This document shows, piece by piece, positions 34,891 to 45,690 of a stretch of DNA of 64,000 nt. Both the position numbers and the translations under genes were made by a program. Each line of letters opens with the position of its first letter. The first letter of the stretch is position 1. The notes below the pieces were generated by a model that made no database searches, was not told the origin of the DNA, and saw only the letters and a list, made by a program, of their open reading frames with translations. This DNA is from Hermatobates lingyangjiaoensis (taxonomy: Eukaryota > Arthropoda > Insecta > Hemiptera > Hermatobatidae). Location: NCBI GenBank assembly GCA_026182355.1, contig JAPFBL010000068.1, forward strand, positions 2,001,001-2,065,000, in the 5' to 3' direction.

Positions 34891-37430
34891 AAAAAAAATT
34901 ACATTACAATTTTATTAAAGTAACATTTAAGAAAAAAAATGTATAGTTTGGTCAGTATCGTACATTATGTGAATACGATAATTGTTCATTGTGTAAATTA
35001 ATTGTTCATTTTTTCTGATATTGGGTTTACTTTTAATTAAGTAGAGATCAGAGACAGTCTAAAGGGTTTAGTACTAGAGATTGGAAGTTCAAATTTTGCC
35101 CTTGAAACCTTTTCGTGTAGAAGATGTAAAATCGAGTGTGCGTGGTCTCTGGAGAACTAAGCTGTCTGTCCCATAGTCTGATGATGGCAAGTCCTCGCTA
35201 ACGCTCCCTCTCAGCCTGTGAACCCTTATTGAGATAATCTGTAGGATGCCCGATGTACAGGACGAACATAAAATATGGGTAATGGTAAAAAACACTACTT
35301 CTTAAAGCGCAACTATTTTATTCAATTTTAATGTTGATAAATAATATTTCAACATGTTTTCAGTCATTTTTCATGCGCTTTTTGATGCGATTTGTAAGTT
35401 GTATAGGTGGAGTTAGTTGAGTTAGAAGTTGTGGTGATACAACAAAATACAACAAATTGTGCGGTGAAACTGAAGGAAATCAAGTTGAAAATATGGTTTA
35501 TCAACATTAAAATTGAATAACATTGTTTTGTTTCAAGAGGTATGTGTTTTTTTACCATGCACCCAGATTTTTGGACACCACCCTGTAAATTCAACCCGTT
35601 AATGTGCCTTCCTCGTAAATAAAATTAGTACTAAATGCAACGACTTTTACTTTCAGCTTCTAAAGGTGAAATCCTGTTAGAGTGGATGTAATTCACAAAC
35701 AAATGTTATTCAAGTTGAGCGAGGACAACTTAAGAGTCTTGATTGTCTAACTTAGGAAATAATTGTGTTTCATATACAAGGATTTTTATTATTACCATGA
35801 ATAAAAGCATTGACTCAAAGACAATGATGCCAGTTCTACTTAAGTCGCGTGCAGGGTCTCTGTTGTTCTGGTGACTCCTGCCTCACCCCTTTTATTGTCT
35901 TCTGTATTGATGAATTGTATTTAAACTAAAACTTAATTTAGGCATGAAGTGAAGTTTGATGTAGCAGTAAAACTTCATTTTAATTCCCTACAAACTAGAC
36001 ACGCAATTAAATTGTCCTGAATAAGACTCTCCTTACATGCCAAGAATGTTATGTTCAATTTGATTTGAGATGGGAGTCTATTGATCACTGTATTACTCGA
36101 CTTACGACCAATGAAAACAAAATCTAGCTACCATCGAAATCCCCGTGTCCACCCTCTTATGTAGAGCATAAACCTTTTTAAGCCTACTTTTTTAAGCTTT
36201 CCTTTTTTTAGCGACACCTTCCATGACATCTGGCCTTAAGTATCAAGGACTATCATGTAAGTTGTGACTTACGTGGTCTAACAGCTGGAATACGTCAAGA
36301 CTAGTTCACTCTCTGACATAGCTTACTGTCCTTCTCTCTTATAGTGGCTCAATAATTCAGCCACTATAGTTAGAGACTGGACCTCCTAATTACGACATGC
36401 CCGAGAAATATTCGTTGCTCTTTGGAGTTTAATTCCGGAATATCACTTCTAAATAAGAACTAAGTTTGTATTAGTACTATTGAGGTATTGCATGTTATTT
36501 TTCAATTTAATAAAGCTATTTTAGTAAATATTTCCATAACTTGAGCGAAGTTTGAAAGTGAGACACTGAAACTAGGTGTAAACATATTCCAATCTGTCCT
36601 ATCTAGATAAAAATCAATTTACTCCCAAACCTTTTAAACTAGAAAAATTGTTCACGTTCTGCTTCAAAGAGAAACTTTTGAAAAAACTTGGAACTTATGA
36701 TCTCAAAGACATCTTTGAGTTTTATCTTTATTTCAGGGAAACTAGGTCAATGTAGAGAAGGTTGAACAACTTAAAATTTGTAAGGTCACGAAATACAACT
36801 AGGTAGGTAGTTGAAAGTATGGTAATTTGAAAAGCCCATACAGTATTTTTATAACAGTTTAGATATTTTATTTCAATAGTTGCTATTTCCAGTAGGTCTG
36901 TTTAATAGGTTGTGGGCAAAAGACTTATGAAACCAAGGCTTCTGGTAACTCAGAACCATGCTAACAGAAGTACTATTGTATATATTTAGTATCGAGATAC
37001 TACTTCACTGCTGAAAGTACATTACTTGATGATACTGTAATACTTTGTATACAGGAGTGTAAATTGTTCAACTGGTTTCGGGCCATTTGCGAACTTCTTG
37101 AACTAATTCCTTGTAGATTTGTTTTAAGTTACTTAGAGATGTACTGTCTGATACCTGTCAAAGAACGCCTATTCCTGTATGCGAAGTAAGACGGTGTCAT
37201 TTATTAATGTTTTTTCAACTAACTTCTGTGGTACTGGCATTATATGTGTATTTGACTGCATAAATCCTCCTTATGTGTGGAAGTATTCAAAGGGATCTAT
37301 CTTTGTAACTGGGATTGCTGGCAGAAGTACTCCCAATCAGGCGAAGGTAGTCCCTAGTCAGGGTAATTTACCTTAGTACTCCTTTCTGAATATTAAGAAC
37401 TCTGCTGAAAGAAATACTCCTTTAATTGGG
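34891..37430. other. Stretch without a supported gene
   Basis: Short frames only. 36050-36400 is GC-richer and contains the hairpin TATAGTGGCT/AGCCACTATA at 36340-36349 and 36359-36368 with a 9-base loop. From about 36900 onward there are diverged phrases (GGCTTCTGGTAACTC, GCAGAAGTACTCCCAATCA, AGTATTCAAAGGGATC) that resemble the minisatellite that follows. Confidence 0.4.
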
Positions 37431-37896
37431 CGAACATTCAAAGGGTCAGATAGCATAGATTCTGGGGTAAATCATTCAAAGGGTTAAATAACACAGACTT
37501 CTGGGGCGAATCATTCAAAGGGCCAGATAACATAGACTTCTGGAGTGAATCATTCAAAGGGTGAGATAACACAGACTTCTGGGGCGAATCATTCAAAGGG
37601 CCAGATAACATAGACTTCTGGAGTGAATCATTCAAAGGGTGAGATAACACAGACTTCTGGGGCGAATCATTCAAAGGGCCAGATAACATAGACTTCTGGA
37701 GTGAATCATTCAAAGGGTGAGGTAACACAGACTTCTGGTGCGAATCATTCAAAGGGCCAGATAACATAGACTTCTGGAGTGAATCATTCAAAGGGTGAGA
37801 TGACACAGACTTCTGGGGCGAATCATTCAAAGGGTGAGATAACACAGACTTCTGGGGCGAATCATTCAAAGGGTCAGATTGCATGGTTTCTGGTTA
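37431..37896 (-). repeat. 39-bp minisatellite, 12 units, with dimeric pattern
   Basis: The phrase ATTCAAAGGG recurs exactly every 39 bases from 37435 to 37864, giving 12 units. Two unit types mostly alternate: one with CCAGATAACATAGAC and one with GTGAGATAACACAGAC, so the higher-order period is 78 bp. Because 39 is a multiple of three, the minus strand stays open for 148 codons (37438-37884) with a 13-residue repeat, NDSPQKSVLSHPL. There is no upstream exon, signal or domain, so I regard the frame as a consequence of the repeat length, though a repetitive protein exon cannot be excluded. Confidence 0.9.
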
Positions 37897-39110
37897 GATA
37901 CTATAGACTTCTGTTGGTAGATGTACTACTGAATATTGGAGGTGCTGAATGAGTTCCTCTGTTGACAGAAGTACTCATTCAAATTGACAGGGATCATTCG
38001 AAGACTCTGTTGGCTAATACGTTTCCCGACTATAAGGCGCAGTAAATGAATTTTCTTAATTAGTTTTTTCAGTAGCATTGCCTAGAGTGAACGAAATATG
38101 CAATTAAAAACACTTTTTACGTTACTCATAAATACTCATGTATAAAAGAATGTAATACATTTTATTACCAGAGTTGACTCAGAGACAAAATTGTATTTGA
38201 GAGTTAACGAAATGAAATTATAATTTAACATGTATCTCGAATTAATTATTTTTAACTTTATTTGTGCATTTTCTTATATGCATTATTCTAAGGTTTCTTT
38301 ATAATTTAGCTTGAACAAAAAACAAATGTATTTTGAAAAATGATGAAGACCCTTTAAATTAATAGAATTATACTTGTAGGGCAGGGAATGGGCTTGTCTT
38401 CCGCTCTGAAAATCCCCTGCTACACGCTTGTGCTCTATATTGATTTTTTTCGGTGTAGAAAACTAAGGAATAAATAAAAAAATAAAGAGTCTAATCAAAC
38501 AAGATATTTTTTTTCTTGAACAAACTTCATATCAATGTCCAATAAAGGCCAGGGTTCATGGTTTGCACTGAATCGATTCGCCAGGTGTTTGGCTATGTAC
38601 CCCTAAGATTTCAGACTAATTTTGACATGCGCAGAAATAGGACAAACAAGTCTGTTTTTGATAAAGCCGCCATTTTGAAAGAGGGGGTTGACAGGGGGTT
38701 CAACCTTTTTTTTTAGCTCTACAAAAATATATTAAAAAAAAGTTTGTCTAAACACGAAGGTCATAATTCTGAAAGGGAACCGGCTATTCTCAACAGAGTC
38801 ATTTTACATTTTCTCTGCTACAGGAGAGTATTTTAAAACTGTAACTTGTTTTTATCCGAACATCGTTTTTTTACAAATAAATACAATTTTAATAAACACA
38901 TAAAAATTTGTATCAATTATTTTATTGTTTATGATTGATATTAGGTCCGGCTCTTAACAAATATAAAAATAGTCTGAGACCCACACTACTTCCGTAACCT
39001 TGTTACAAATACGTATTAAAACAAATAATAATTATTTAACATCTTAGCTGTCTATATTTAAGTTTGTGAGCAAACTGTATAGATATAAAAATGCTTTATC
39101 TTTATCGTTT
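37897..39110. other. Stretch without a supported gene
   Basis: The first 110 bases carry decayed minisatellite-like words (ACAGAAGTACTCATTCAAAT, GGGATCATTCGAAGAC). The rest is AT-rich with no recognised feature. Confidence 0.4.
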
Positions 39111-39112
39111 AT

Positions 39113-39422
39113 TGGGACACGGTCAGTTCTTCAGGTTCAAATTAAACTCTCATTACCAACGTTTCGGTATTTATTTAAAACCTTTTTCATAGGCAGAAGT
39201 ACAAAGGAAAATAGTATGTGGATTTTAACAACTGAAGTCTGAATGAACACTTGACATTGAACTGTACTGAAATACTTCTGCCTATGAAAAAGGTTTTAAA
39301 TAAAGGCCGAAAAGTTGGCAATGAGAGTTTTACTTTGAACCTGAAGAACACCGAGTCCCGATAAACTTTAGTTTTGTTTCTATTCCACGATCGATAGTTT
39401 TATCAAATATATATATATATAT
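39113..39422. repeat. Foldback repeat, family C
   Basis: The left arm 39113-39198 (CACGGTCAGTTCTTCAGG, TTCAAATTAAACTCTCATT, ACCAACGTTTCGGTATTTAT, CCTTTTTCATAGGCAGAAG) pairs with the right arm 39279-39364. The loop is about 80 bases. The outer right terminus, TTTCTATTCCACGATCGATA, is followed by (TA)n at 39404-39422. Confidence 0.75.
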
Positions 39423-39424
39423 AT

Positions 39425-39520
39425 CTATATGGTAAACGAAATGCAATCCAAAACGACTGATAGCACTTAAAATAAACTGTGACACATAGAATGAAACGTA
39501 GCAGTTTATTTTAGGTATAT
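39425..39520 (-). repeat. Family B terminal fragment
   Basis: ATGGTAAACGAAATGCAATC, then GCACTTAAAATAAACTGTGA, CACATAGAATGAAACGTAG and AGTTTATTTTAGG. This is the outer part of a family B copy, joined to its own short complement, with the central box lost. Confidence 0.55.
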
Positions 39521-39524
39521 ATAA

Positions 39525-39765
39525 CTAAAAAAGATGAAAAGGGGTGTAGTCAGTTTGTTCCACTTCCAATCAAACTCTCGTCGCCGACGTTTCGATTTTA
39601 TTCAAAATCTTTTTCAATTCAAAAGTAAAGTATTCAAAACGTCGGCAATCAGAGTTTGATTAGAAGTGGAAGAAACTGACCGCATCCCGATTCATCTTTG
39701 TTTAGTTATATATCTATAATACGGTCGAGAATTATTTGTGTTTATATATATATATATATATATAT
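39525..39765. repeat. Foldback repeat, family F
   Basis: The left arm has TATATAACTAAAAAAGATG, AGTTTGTTCCACTTCCAATC, AAACTCTCGTCGCCGACG and TTTCGATTTTATTCAAAATC; the right arm has AAACGTCGGCAATCAGAG, TTTGATTAGAAGTGGAAG and CATCTTTGTTTAGTTATATA. It shares the layout of family C (AAACTCTC, then CGACGTTTCG) but differs in the arms. A (TA)n tract follows at 39744-39765. Confidence 0.7.
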
Positions 39766-40435
39766 TTATTTACAGTTTGTATTAGTTGTATCAATTTGGC
39801 TTGACATTTTTTATCACATTTGGCAACCTTTTGTTCAATGTCTGTATTAACCTAATAAAAGCCCTTAAAAAGTTTGTTTTGAGGTATAACAAAAATCCAG
39901 TGCTACTAAGTCAAAATCTTGATGAAAGATAAAAAAAAAAGACAATCCATAATGTACTCCCTAAGGAGTGCAGTATGGATGTCCATGTGAATTAGCAGTC
40001 AGTTATATATTTTTTTTTTTTAGGTATCTTCTCACGTTCATACATAGGCAGACCAATAGCCAGTTCAATAGACACAGAGGCCTCATAACGTGCATTTACG
40101 TAAAAAACTGAATATCAACATTTTCACAGTAATGTAGCGCTTTCAAACCTCTATATTTCATATTAAAAGTTAGAAGTTATAGTTTTATTGGTGTTTATTT
40201 TAGAATGAAGGTGTAAAAAGTAATAGAAAGTTGAAATTTTAATTTTTTTGTAATAATCTAATTTATGATTTCACAAGTCACTAAAAGTAGTAATGCAAAA
40301 GATTCTACAGTTCTACGAAATCACTTGTCAATTGATGTGCATTATTGCCAGAAATTACAATAGTTTTGAAGTTTTAAAAGGTATAACTAACAATATTGTC
40401 GTATGCATTTTCATTCTTACATACATATATATTTT
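39766..40435. other. AT-rich stretch without a gene
   Basis: No supported feature. The 72-codon frame at 40293-40511 runs into the SINE that follows. Confidence 0.4.
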
Positions 40436-40439
40436 TTTC

Positions 40440-40620
40440 ATTCAGTGTACACGCTATGCACCTTCCGTGCTAAACGGAACAAGTGAAAGTGTGGATTACT
40501 ATGCTATATGAATAGGTATAGGTCAGCCATGGCGCCAATGTCACCTATCCAAGCACCAAACTCCCCAGGGTTGCTTAACTTGTTCTATTAACTGGGAACC
40601 ACCACCATGGTTATGCCTGT
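40440..40620 (-). mobile_element. 5S-rRNA-derived SINE, copy 2
   Basis: Read on the minus strand from 40620: GGCATAACCATGGTGG resembles the start of 5S rRNA (GGCCATACCATG), AAGTTAAGCAACCCTGGGG matches the A-box region and GTGCTTGGATAGGTGAC matches the C-box region. The shared tail follows (CCACACTTTCACTTGTTCC, GCACGGAAGGTGCATAGCG). This is the copy closest to 5S rRNA in its head. It ends near 40440 close to an AT-rich run. Confidence 0.65.
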
Positions 40621-40689
40621 TAAATAAAAGTTATTTCATATTTATTTTTTATCCAGATAAAGATGTATTTACAAATTTCCAACGAACAC

Positions 40690-40945
40690 TGACTATATAT
40701 ATATATATATGTAGTTCACACAGGAAAGAGAAAAAACAAATAAAGACACACACAAAAGACTCACAACGATATTTCGACAGTCGTCGTCATCGGGCAGAAG
40801 TAGTCCCTTTGAGTAGCTGAAGCTAACTGAGTGGTAGGCCGAATGCTTTTGTGTGTGTCTTTTTTGTTTTTTCTCTTTCCTGTGTGAACTAGTAGTCCTG
40901 TTGGACCATTTCAAGTTTATATATATATATATATATATATATCGT
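40690..40945. repeat. Foldback repeat, family B variant, flanked by (TA)n
   Basis: Arms 40711-40758 (GTAGTTCACACAGGAAAGAG, AAAAAACAAATAAAGACACA, CACAAAAG) and 40847-40892 are near-perfect complements. (TA)n lies at 40695-40710 and 40917-40942. The minus strand centre reads CCGATGA, then C, stem GAC/GTC and GAAA (40770-40793). Confidence 0.8.
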
Positions 40946-42245
40946 ATGAAGATTTACTAACATGACATACTTTCTTTTTACATTAAGCCTTCCACTAGTG
41001 TTTTTATACCAAAAGCTAATGAAAATACAGACTTTTTAATCAATTTAATTAAATATGTCTTCCTGACAATTCACTTTTTAAAATAAATATTGCAACACGT
41101 ATCGTTTTACACGTTGAGTTAATCTTCCTAATAAATGAAGTTCCAGCATCTATTTATTGTTGCTTTTTATCAAACTCTTAAAGTTTCAAAGAGAGACCAC
41201 TATAACTATACTTACTATAGAAGTGCATAAACTAGGCTACTTACTCGTAAATTAGGCAAAGAGGCTCCGATCCAAAAGGGTGCGAGGTAAACCGGCAATT
41301 CCAATTTCTCTGGCATCCACATAAGAATGGCCCTGTCATTTCACTTCTAGTAGCTAAATCATTTGTTAGTTTCAATTAGGTGATGCAGCTTGGTATTTCT
41401 ACATGTTTCTTGTCATTACATCATGTTCTTATTTACTTTTTAAATAATTTACCTTATATACTTATATTGTAAGCTACTTTAGAAATAATTTTTCTGTTCG
41501 TCATTGTTTTTCCCCTTTGAGTGATAATTGATGACTTAATCTTTCTTCTGTTTTTTTTCTTAAACTAGTGCTGAAATTCTAAATAAACGTTCATAATTGT
41601 TTTCTTCTTTTTTTTTTTTTTTTTTTTAGTATTTTTTCATTTAAATTAAAATTAGACTTTCGCTGTCTAATCATTTTCCATTTTCTTAAATTCATCGGCT
41701 TGTAAAATCTTGTTCTTCTATTTGGAAATAACTTAATTATGAAACCTCTTACTAAGCGATGAAAATAAAAAGGATTCCCTTCAAAGTTTTCCTTTAATTC
41801 GTTTACAAGCGTCTCCTTTATATCAAAAGAATATAGCAATTTATAAATACATTACTTAATTTAGTTACTTATTTATTATTCTCTATATCTAATTACCCTA
41901 AAAAGAGAACGGCATTCGATTTTTCTATCTCTTTTACAGTACTGAAGTCTGTTTCAAAAGGTTATTAAGTGTCATATCATTTTTATTTTTAATAATTTTC
42001 TCACTCACTTTGTCTCGCTTTCTCTTTTAGTCGTTTTCAGCTGGGGTTTTTTTTTCTACTGTCTCATTCCTTCTCTTTTTCTACTTAAAAATAAACTTTT
42101 TCTTTTTAAGTCAAAGCTGAAAGAAGTCTCTTTAGATGCATCACAGCAGACAAATAGATACCTGAAAAGAGTTAAACAGTAAAAATGGAAAAAAGGTAGG
42201 CTTATAAAAAACTATAAAGCAATAATAAAATGCTATACATCATAT
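40946..42245. other. AT-rich stretch without a gene
   Basis: A T-run of about 24 lies near 41606-41629. No supported gene or RNA. Confidence 0.4.
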
Positions 42246-42247
42246 AC

Positions 42248-42345
42248 CAGTGATTCTCAACTTTTGATAGCCATACCCGACCTATTCAACCGAAATCCTG
42301 CTCCGACTCCTATGATGGTATACAGTCGCTATGATTAGGAAAATC
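42248..42345 (+). mobile_element. hAT-type transposon end
   Basis: CAGTGATTCTCAACTTTTGA at 42248 is a standard hAT terminal-repeat form (CAGTGGTTCTCAAACTTT-like). No partner end or transposase is visible nearby, so it is a remnant or a MITE fragment. Confidence 0.5.
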
Positions 42346-43165
42346 ATTCGCCATGGACTGAAGAAGCATAAAAAGCTAATACCTTGGCTTAAAGCAATTC
42401 AATAGAACATGGTATTAGTGAAAAATTAAAAAAAAATCTGGAATGGACCACACTTAACTTTACTATAACTCAACATATCAAACTTGATGACAATCAATAT
42501 AATTGATTGCTTTATTTTAATGTGGCTGTCCTGTAGACATATTGTTAAACTATATAGCAAAAGTATAATTAAAGGCATGCGTAATCAATTAAATATGCAA
42601 CTTTCATACATATAATTGAACTACTAATGGAATAAGTGACTTCAATTATTTTAACATGCTGCATCCATTTGTCAACTACAACGAAAATCAATTGTGCAAA
42701 TTACAGCACAATCTGACAAGTTCCTGCAGATAGTTTACATTTTATTTATAATATTCCCGTTTTTCAATATTCAAAGTTCCTGAAGTATATATCATGTTAA
42801 TTCAATATTATTACGATATTTATAGTTTCTAGAATGAGCATAAAAGCAAATCGAATTAAAAGGGAGAGTAATCCCTTTGTCATGGTTTAGTATTGAAAAA
42901 AAAATTGGAAATTTAAATAAATTAATTAAGAACTATTTGTCTGTTGAGTGTTATCAAGATTTGTCAAAAAGCGCGACTTGTGGAGTGCTAATATTTTGGA
43001 TAAACTCCCACCTAACATCATTCAATAATGTGTCAGACTCTAAGCGAGTAAAAATCTGAAAAAACTTTCTCATGATCTCTATAATATATACCAACTCAGT
43101 CATGAAACGATCACGTGCACGTTAAGAATCGAATATTCTCCACTTGTGTTGGTTTAAAATATAAT
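42346..43165. other. Stretch with one family T box
   Basis: On the minus strand near 42440-42474 is ATAGTAAAGTTAAGTGTGG followed by TCCATTCC, the family T boundary box. Otherwise AT-rich with no gene. Confidence 0.4.
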
Positions 43166-43366
43166 TTACAATGTCATTATATGCCATACCATAATTTTAT
43201 ATATATATATATTGGTATAAATATGCAGCAGATCCTCTTTTAAACAGGTATCATTAAAATTGACCGCAACCTCGGCATTCATGATCTTAAGACTGAGAGA
43301 TTCGATCCTACGAACTAACCTCCTGCTAACAGGGTTCAACTGGAAAAGGAGTTGGCCAAGTGACAT
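43166..43366 (-). pseudogene. Possible Penelope-like element fragment, N-terminal part
   Basis: On the minus strand the frame reads LVRRIESLSLKIMNAEVAVN followed by FNDTCLKEDLLHIYTNIYIY. A basic/leucine helix, then FN.TC...LLPIYTN-like sequence, is what I recall from the N-terminal region of Penelope-like proteins. The frame is cut at about 43215 by a (TA)n-like tract. Upstream on the same strand lies a pyrimidine-rich leader (43370-43715) and then a family A foldback, consistent with a 5' terminal repeat. Recognition by eye only. Confidence 0.4.
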
Positions 43367-43369
43367 GTT

Positions 43370-43715
43370 AAATTAAAATCGATGACTCATGCTTAGTCAT
43401 TGCTATTAATAGATTAAAAGGATTAGTACAGGTTAATATAAAGAGAAGGTCAAAGGTCAATGATGAACAAGAAACAAGCGGTTAGAATAAAAGAGTTGAA
43501 AGGTCAACGGTATAACTGGACTAATAGAGAATAAATAAATTAAGAATATTAAAGTAAATGAAGGATAAAAGATTATTAAAGGACAAGAAAATGTATTAAA
43601 ATAAGAGAGTTGAATGAAAGTAAGAATTAATAGGGAAGGTATAGTTAGTTAGAAATAAAGAAAAGAATAATAATAAGAAATATAAGAAAAGAAAACGTAT
43701 TGATTGCGCAAGCTA
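43370..43715 (+). repeat. Purine-rich tract
   Basis: Mostly A and G on the + strand with loose repeats of words such as AAGGTCAA and AGAATTAATAG, no open frame. It fills the space between the possible Penelope frame and the family A foldback. Confidence 0.5.
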
Positions 43716-43724
43716 TAATATATA

Positions 43725-43945
43725 TATATTATCAATGAACAAACCACAAGATGAAATGGGAAAACAAGACTGAAATCTTTCAACCGTAACAACCGGTGTT
43801 CGTCAGAGTCGAAAACCCAACTGACGAAGACTACCTGTTACGGTTGAAAGATCTTAGTTTTCCCATTTCATATTGTGGTTTGATCATTGATTGATATTTC
43901 ATGTGTTCATGTAAAATCTTTATATATATATATATATATTATATT
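43725..43945. repeat. Foldback repeat, family A, flanked by (TA)n
   Basis: The left arm has ATCAATGAACAAACCACAAG, ATGAAATGGGAAAACAAGAC and TTTCAACCGTAACAACCGG; the right arm has CTGTTACGGTTGAAAGATC, TTAGTTTTCCCATTTCATA and TTGTGGTTTGATCATTGATT. The loop is about 40 bases and reads TTCGTCAGAGTCG, then CCAACTGACGAAGACTACC. CTGACGA followed by GAAA occurs on both strands (43821-43849 on +). (TA)n at 43716-43733 and 43921-43940. Confidence 0.8.
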
Positions 43946-44990
43946 TATAATTACTCGACTATTATTTATATATTGTAGAAATTATAAATTTACAGTGAAG
44001 AAGACTGTAATGTCCACGTCCACATAACGCATAAAAATACACGTATACAAATAAACATGTCTATATCAAATTTTCTTTAATTATTTCAAATATTATCTGT
44101 TTTATATTTCTAAATAACTCGTTGAAAACCTCTTTAAGGTTTTTTTCAGAAATATTTTAAAATTAGGAAGGAGTCTGAGAAAAACTTTCTAAGAAAATGT
44201 AAAGAAATGCAACAAGTAGGTGGGTGAAGCTTACTCAAGAAGAGTTCTGCGATATCATAAGTAAGCTATCTTACCTCTTATAATGGTCAAACATATTAGA
44301 GCTTCTTTTCTTATTATACTGGTCGTAGGTGAAGGCAATATGCAATCATTTAGTATCCAATAATTAACAGTTCCCCACCAGAAGCATGTAATTAATATTT
44401 GCTTCTATTAAAGGCGAATCAATGAGTTGTATCGGATTAGCCTGCCTTGTGAAGTTTCGTTTTCGCTGTTGTATGGACTGTGAGTCAAGTTATACAATGG
44501 TCTTACTGGTCATCTGACGTGGAAGGTGGTCAAGAGGAGAGGTAAGGTTCTACTAGGAGTTAAGGGTGTTGGGGAAGATTGTCGCATAGATTGGGTAACC
44601 CTCTAATCACTAGCAATGATATGTAAAATGTTGATAATTCATTTTAAAAATTCCTAAAATACTGAAAATAAACAAGGATAAATTCTATATCTGATATGTA
44701 GAGTGTTTTAACAAAAGTAACATAATTCTAAACAACTAATTATCATAGAGAATGTTTTAATAAATAAATAACAATTGTGACGGGAAACCACATTTTTACA
44801 AAAGTAACAAGTGGAAAAAATGTAGAAAATCTAACAGAAAGTTCATAGCTCCGAGTAAAGAGTGATATCTGAAAAGCACAAAAGCAATTGCTTTTGTGAA
44901 CAAACGTGGGTGTCAACAGACAGGCCATTCAGTCTAGTAGAAGTCTGTCACGCGAAGAAGTGGTGTTTTATGCACTTTTTGATGACGTCA
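43946..44990. other. Stretch without a supported gene
   Basis: GC-richer around 44450-44610 with no second copy found. No gene supported. Confidence 0.4.
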
Positions 44991-45000
44991 ATATAAACAT

Positions 45001-45345
45001 GGTCAAGGAAAAACAGCAAAAGCGTACAGCAGTCTCAACAATGGAAACTAAAGTATTTTGGAAACAGAGGCAGTAAAGCAGATAACTTTACTAGAAAGAC
45101 TTCTCAGTGAAATGACAGCTGGAGGTATTAGTATGCCTATATTACATAGTGACAACCTGTGTGCACTTTATCTAACTGTAAACCTTAAATTTCATTTCGA
45201 AAACAATCAAATTGATATGTGGTTTCGTAATGTAGGAGAGAGTGATCATAAAGAATTCAACGTTGTATCTGTTGAAGGTAGGAACAGACTGCTCATATTC
45301 CACCAAACTTTTACTCAGCCCACGTTTTTGGAATTTACTAGGTAA
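45001..45345 (+). pseudogene. Ty1/copia retrotransposon, RNase H fragment
   Basis: Two frames together follow the copia RNase H order: QQKRTAVSTMETK (cf. the RKQTAVSTSTTEAEY block), then in another frame TEAVKQITLLERLLSEMTA, PILHSDNLCALYLTVNLKFH, a HID-like NQIDMWF and FNVVSVEG, ending with NRLLIF and TQPTFLEF, where NQLADIFTK is usual. The catalytic Asp of the SDN motif is kept. A frameshift lies near 45055, a stop (CAG TAA) at about 45072 in the first frame, and a codon is lost in the LADIF block. The rest of the polyprotein is missing. The element is dead. Confidence 0.75.
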
Positions 45346-45564
45346 CACAAAAGTTCAAATTAAACAAATTTGAAAATGTTAAACTTTAAGAGAATGTGGT
45401 AAAGAAAGTTTAACAGTGCTGTTACTGTCTTTCACAGCCTGTTTACTTGGGTTTGTTTTCCATATAATAGTATAATTATTCAGTCATCAGGTCATTCTGT
45501 TTGTTTTTATTGCACTTCTTTAATTAGTACCATTTTAGTAAATTAAATCAAAATTATTGGAGCC

Positions 45565-45690
45565 AGTTTACCTTGTGTGTTATCTTCCCCGCCCGACCGG
45601 TCTTCTGGACTGTCCATCATAAAAAGTAACTATGTTGACCCAGCCCAAACCAGTCGAACGGGATGATAACTTACAAGATAACAGCTTTGA
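45565..45690. repeat. Imperfect inverted repeat
   Basis: TTATCTTCCCCGCCCGACCGG at about 45586 and CCAGTCGAACGGGATGATAA at 45649-45668 are imperfect complements, and the match extends outward to CTTGTG and ACAAG. The spacing fits a short foldback repeat or a decayed end of the copia element just upstream. Confidence 0.4.

Noticed and set aside
37438..37884. 148-codon repetitive protein on the minus strand
   Set aside because: The frame is open because the minisatellite unit is 39 bp. There is no upstream exon, signal or domain, so it is kept only as a repeat.
43290..43350. tRNA-like loop around GATTCGATCCTAC
   Set aside because: No acceptor stem or A box; the region is better read as the Penelope-like frame on the minus strand.
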